Source of the DNA: Rossellomorea aquimaris TF-12
Lineage (GTDB): Bacteria > Bacillota > Bacilli > Bacillales > Bacillaceae_B
DNA: 64,000 bases
Direction of reading: 5' to 3'
Assembly (NCBI RefSeq): GCF_001648555.1
Contig: NZ_LQXM01000029.1
Span: 124,001-188,000 of the forward strand
The notes below the pieces were generated by a model. That model made no database searches and had not been told where the DNA came from. It saw only the letters and a program-made list of their open reading frames with translations. A program made the position numbers and the translations under genes. This document shows positions 62,712 through 64,000 of the stretch, in pieces (position 1 is the first letter of the stretch; every line of letters starts with the position of its first letter).

Positions 62712-62836
62712 CTATTCAATTAATGTGAGCTTATCCAGAACAGGGTAAGCTTTTTTTGCGAGAAATTATCTTGAGTAAATTGTTGTATTTTGAAATAATT
62801 GGTATTAAGTTAAAGGATCAGCTTAATACAATAAGG
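62712..62836 (+). repeat. Long-type copy of the folded repeat family
   Basis: The head TATTCAATTAATGTGAGC is followed by a hairpin (GCTTATCC.../...GGGTAAGC then TTTTTTTG), CTTGAGTAAA, the core TTTGAAATAATTGGTATTAA (from 62789) and a changed tail (GTTAAAGGATCAGCTTAATAC). Confidence 0.83.
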
Positions 62837-62883
62837 GTTCAATCATGATAAATATAAAAAATACATAAAGGAGAGTGCGAAAC

Positions 62884-63009
62884 ATGATTTATTGAAGAAA
62901 AATGTACAAAGGCGCTCCAAGTATCTTAGAAGATTTTAACGAGCATTTTAATAAAACGCTTTTACCAACTATTTTTACAATTTTTATTATATTGCAGTTC
63001 TTTTTTTAA
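62884..63009 (+). pseudogene. Small membrane protein interrupted by TGA
   Basis: The strong ribosome binding site AAAGGAGAG lies before ATG 62884, but codon 4 is TGA (MIY-stop). The same frame then reads RKMYKGAPSILEDFNEHF and a hydrophobic helix (LLPTIFTIFIILQFFF) to TAA 63009. Without the stop this is a 41-residue one-helix protein. Restart at ATG 62902 is possible but has no signal. Confidence 0.4.
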
Positions 63010-63049
63010 TGTGGTTAATTAAAAAACTTAACTCTTAAGGTGGAGTATT

Positions 63050-63106
63050 ATGGCAAAACGTGAAATGCATTTTGCAAGAATTGATTTTGATAAGTTAAAT
63101 GCTTAA
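63050..63106 (+). other. Very short frame with good ribosome binding site
   Basis: ATG 63050, behind AAGGTGGAG, gives the 18-residue MAKREMHFARIDFDKLNA and TAA. It may be the truncated start of a larger lost gene. The rest of the gap to 63197 holds nothing I can name. Confidence 0.3.
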
Positions 63107-63196
63107 GAGTAAAGTCCATACAAAAGAAATCTAATGATTTACTTATTAAGGATACTCTTCTATATATGAAAGTGAGGGATTTGTATTAAATATATA

Positions 63197-63826
63197 TTGG
63201 ATAGAGCCTATGCAAATGATGTATTATCCTGGGCGTATCAACAAAACCCAGGACCTTGGTACAATCATTCTTTGAATGTCGCTAAGGCTACAGAAAAAAT
63301 CATCTTGGAGTTAAACAAAAATGGGCATGACCTTAATAGTACTCTTGCATACAATGCAGCTCTTCTGCACGATATAGGGCGATTTAAAGGCTTTACTGAA
63401 TCTGTTATACACTCTTATGATGGTTATATGTTTATGAAGGAATTAGGGTATATGGGTAACGCGATTATTTGTGTAACACACTCTTTTCCTTGCCGAAATG
63501 AAAATATAGAGAACGCGGCAAATTGGAGTCTTATTCCTGATTATATGAAAAAGCAATTACTTGAAATACTTGAAGAAAATCACGACTATGATTTATACAA
63601 TAAAGTAATCACGTTATGCGATGCTCTTGCAGATGCAGAGGGATTTAGTATTCTTGAAAAGAGATTAATATCAGTGGGTTTACGTCACGGAACAAATCTA
63701 AACACTACTTCTCATTGGAAAGGATTTTATAAAATAAAAAAAGAATTAGAAGACTTGATTGGAAGGAGTATCTATTCTCTATTACCGGAAATTGAAAAGT
63801 CAATATATACAAATATTGATTATTAA
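63197..63826 (+). CDS. HD-domain metal-dependent phosphohydrolase
   Basis: A 209-residue HD-superfamily protein. The metal ligands are in GPWYNHSLNVAKATEKI (first His), NAALLHDIGRFKG (HD), VTHSFP (third His) and a later ITLCDALAD (Asp). Such proteins hydrolyse nucleotides or other phosphates; no accessory domain is present. The start is uncertain: TTG 63197 is 18 bases from GAGGG, and an upstream ATA or ATT could be used. It begins just before the HAD gene, so the two probably form an operon. Confidence 0.82.
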   Translation: MDRAYANDVLSWAYQQNPGPWYNHSLNVAKATEKIILELNKNGHDLNSTLAYNAALLHDIGRFKGFTESVIHSYDGYMFMKELGYMGNAIICVTHSFPCRNENIENAANWSLIPDYMKKQLLEILEENHDYDLYNKVITLCDALADAEGFSILEKRLISVGLRHGTNLNTTSHWKGFYKIKKELEDLIGRSIYSLLPEIEKSIYTNIDY

Positions 63827-63846
63827 CCTTATTCTTTACTAAAGGA

Positions 63847-64000
63847 GTGTTAGATATAAAAGCTATTATCTTTGATTTTGACGGGACACTTGCTGATACA
63901 TTGCCTGTATGCTTCTATGCTTTCCAATCTGTTTTCAAAGAGTTTGATGATAGAAAAGTTGATGTAGAGGAAATAAAAGCTATGTTTGGACCTTCAGAAA
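63847..64000 (+). CDS. HAD-family hydrolase, 5' part only
   Basis: The frame runs off the right edge; about 51 codons are seen. It opens IKAIIFDFDGTLADTLPVCF, the DxDGT motif of HAD phosphatases, with nucleophile and acid Asp. It resembles phosphoglycolate phosphatase or pyrophosphatase PpaX. GTG 63847 overlaps the ribosome binding site AAAGGAG; homologues often begin MKAIIFDFDG, which would place the start at ATA 63856 with good spacing. The start is therefore open. It follows the HD gene by 20 bases. Confidence 0.75.
   Translation, partial: MLDIKAIIFDFDGTLADTLPVCFYAFQSVFKEFDDRKVDVEEIKAMFGPSE

Noticed and set aside
53489..62836. CRISPR array
   Set aside because: The repeats are palindromic, vary in sequence and are separated by whole genes of differing length; there are no uniform spacers and no cas genes.
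51676..62836. Calling this a true integron
   Set aside because: No integrase gene or attI site is visible in the window, and arm words fit the RYYYAAC/GTTRRRY consensus only in some copies. It is reported as attC-like in layout only.
1..64000. tRNA, rRNA or prophage regions
   Set aside because: No cloverleaf, ribosomal RNA signature, capsid, tail or terminase gene was seen.

Overview
The window looks like the chromosome of a low-GC, endospore-forming Bacillaceae (a Bacillus or Rossellomorea-like genome; the genus is a guess). Supporting signs are strong AAGGAGG-type ribosome binding sites, frequent TTG and GTG starts, a complete des-desK-desR cold-membrane module, TcyP, YkvA, YczI-like and DUF4181/DUF5412-like proteins, and an AT-rich background. 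No rRNA, tRNA, CRISPR array, prophage or intact transposase was recognised.

Layout. 1-17.5 kb is mostly conserved backbone: a Suv3-like RNA helicase (5' end outside the window), a FrnE-like DsbA protein, a CAP-domain protein, an E. coli-type SpeD, an AIM24 protein, a DEAD-box helicase, exonuclease III, small conserved proteins, the fatty acid desaturase with its two-component system (des, desK, desR), and the cystine transporter tcyP. 17.8-32.2 kb holds an acyl-CoA ligase, then mostly single-gene accessory units on the + strand (serine hydrolase, SnoaL, GNAT, SDR, Nudix, a frameshifted phosphotransferase, GrpB), an ECF sigma/anti-sigma pair, an RNase H-like protein and a secreted GH18 enzyme. 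32.4-36.5 kb is mainly minus strand: a 7TM-DISM diguanylate cyclase, a Cys/His-rich coat-like protein and a methylmalonyl-CoA epimerase-like protein. 36.7-48.1 kb is again dominated by small membrane or accessory genes, several of them broken. 48.4-51.6 kb carries a pyruvate oxidase-like enzyme, a dPGM-type phosphoglycerate mutase and a short potassium-channel-like protein. From 51.9 kb to the end every gene is on the + strand, and many are separated by copies of one repeat family.

The most interesting signal is that repeat family. The best copies (57389-57457, 62335-62417, 56548-56628, 53489-53558) can fold as an outer stem of about 9 bp, an 8x8-nt internal loop with conserved G-rich strands (left AGGGGGCR, right AGGGCAGG), and an inner stem built on TGAAGA/TCTTCA or TGAACA/TGTTCA. 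The outer arms change between copies in a partly compensatory way. Heads of the repeat sit on or just after stop codons, and tails sit before the next gene's leader, so small co-directional genes alternate with folded sites. This resembles the gene-plus-attC layout of integron cassette arrays, although no integrase is visible and other explanations remain (a bcr-like or MITE-like palindromic repeat, or modular terminators). Broken genes, many tiny one-helix membrane proteins and one GC-rich antiporter gene lie in the same stretch, which fits a region of frequent gene gain and loss.

Starts given below were often moved from the longest reading frame to the codon best placed behind a ribosome binding site. 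Functions rest on motif recognition by eye; no database search was run.
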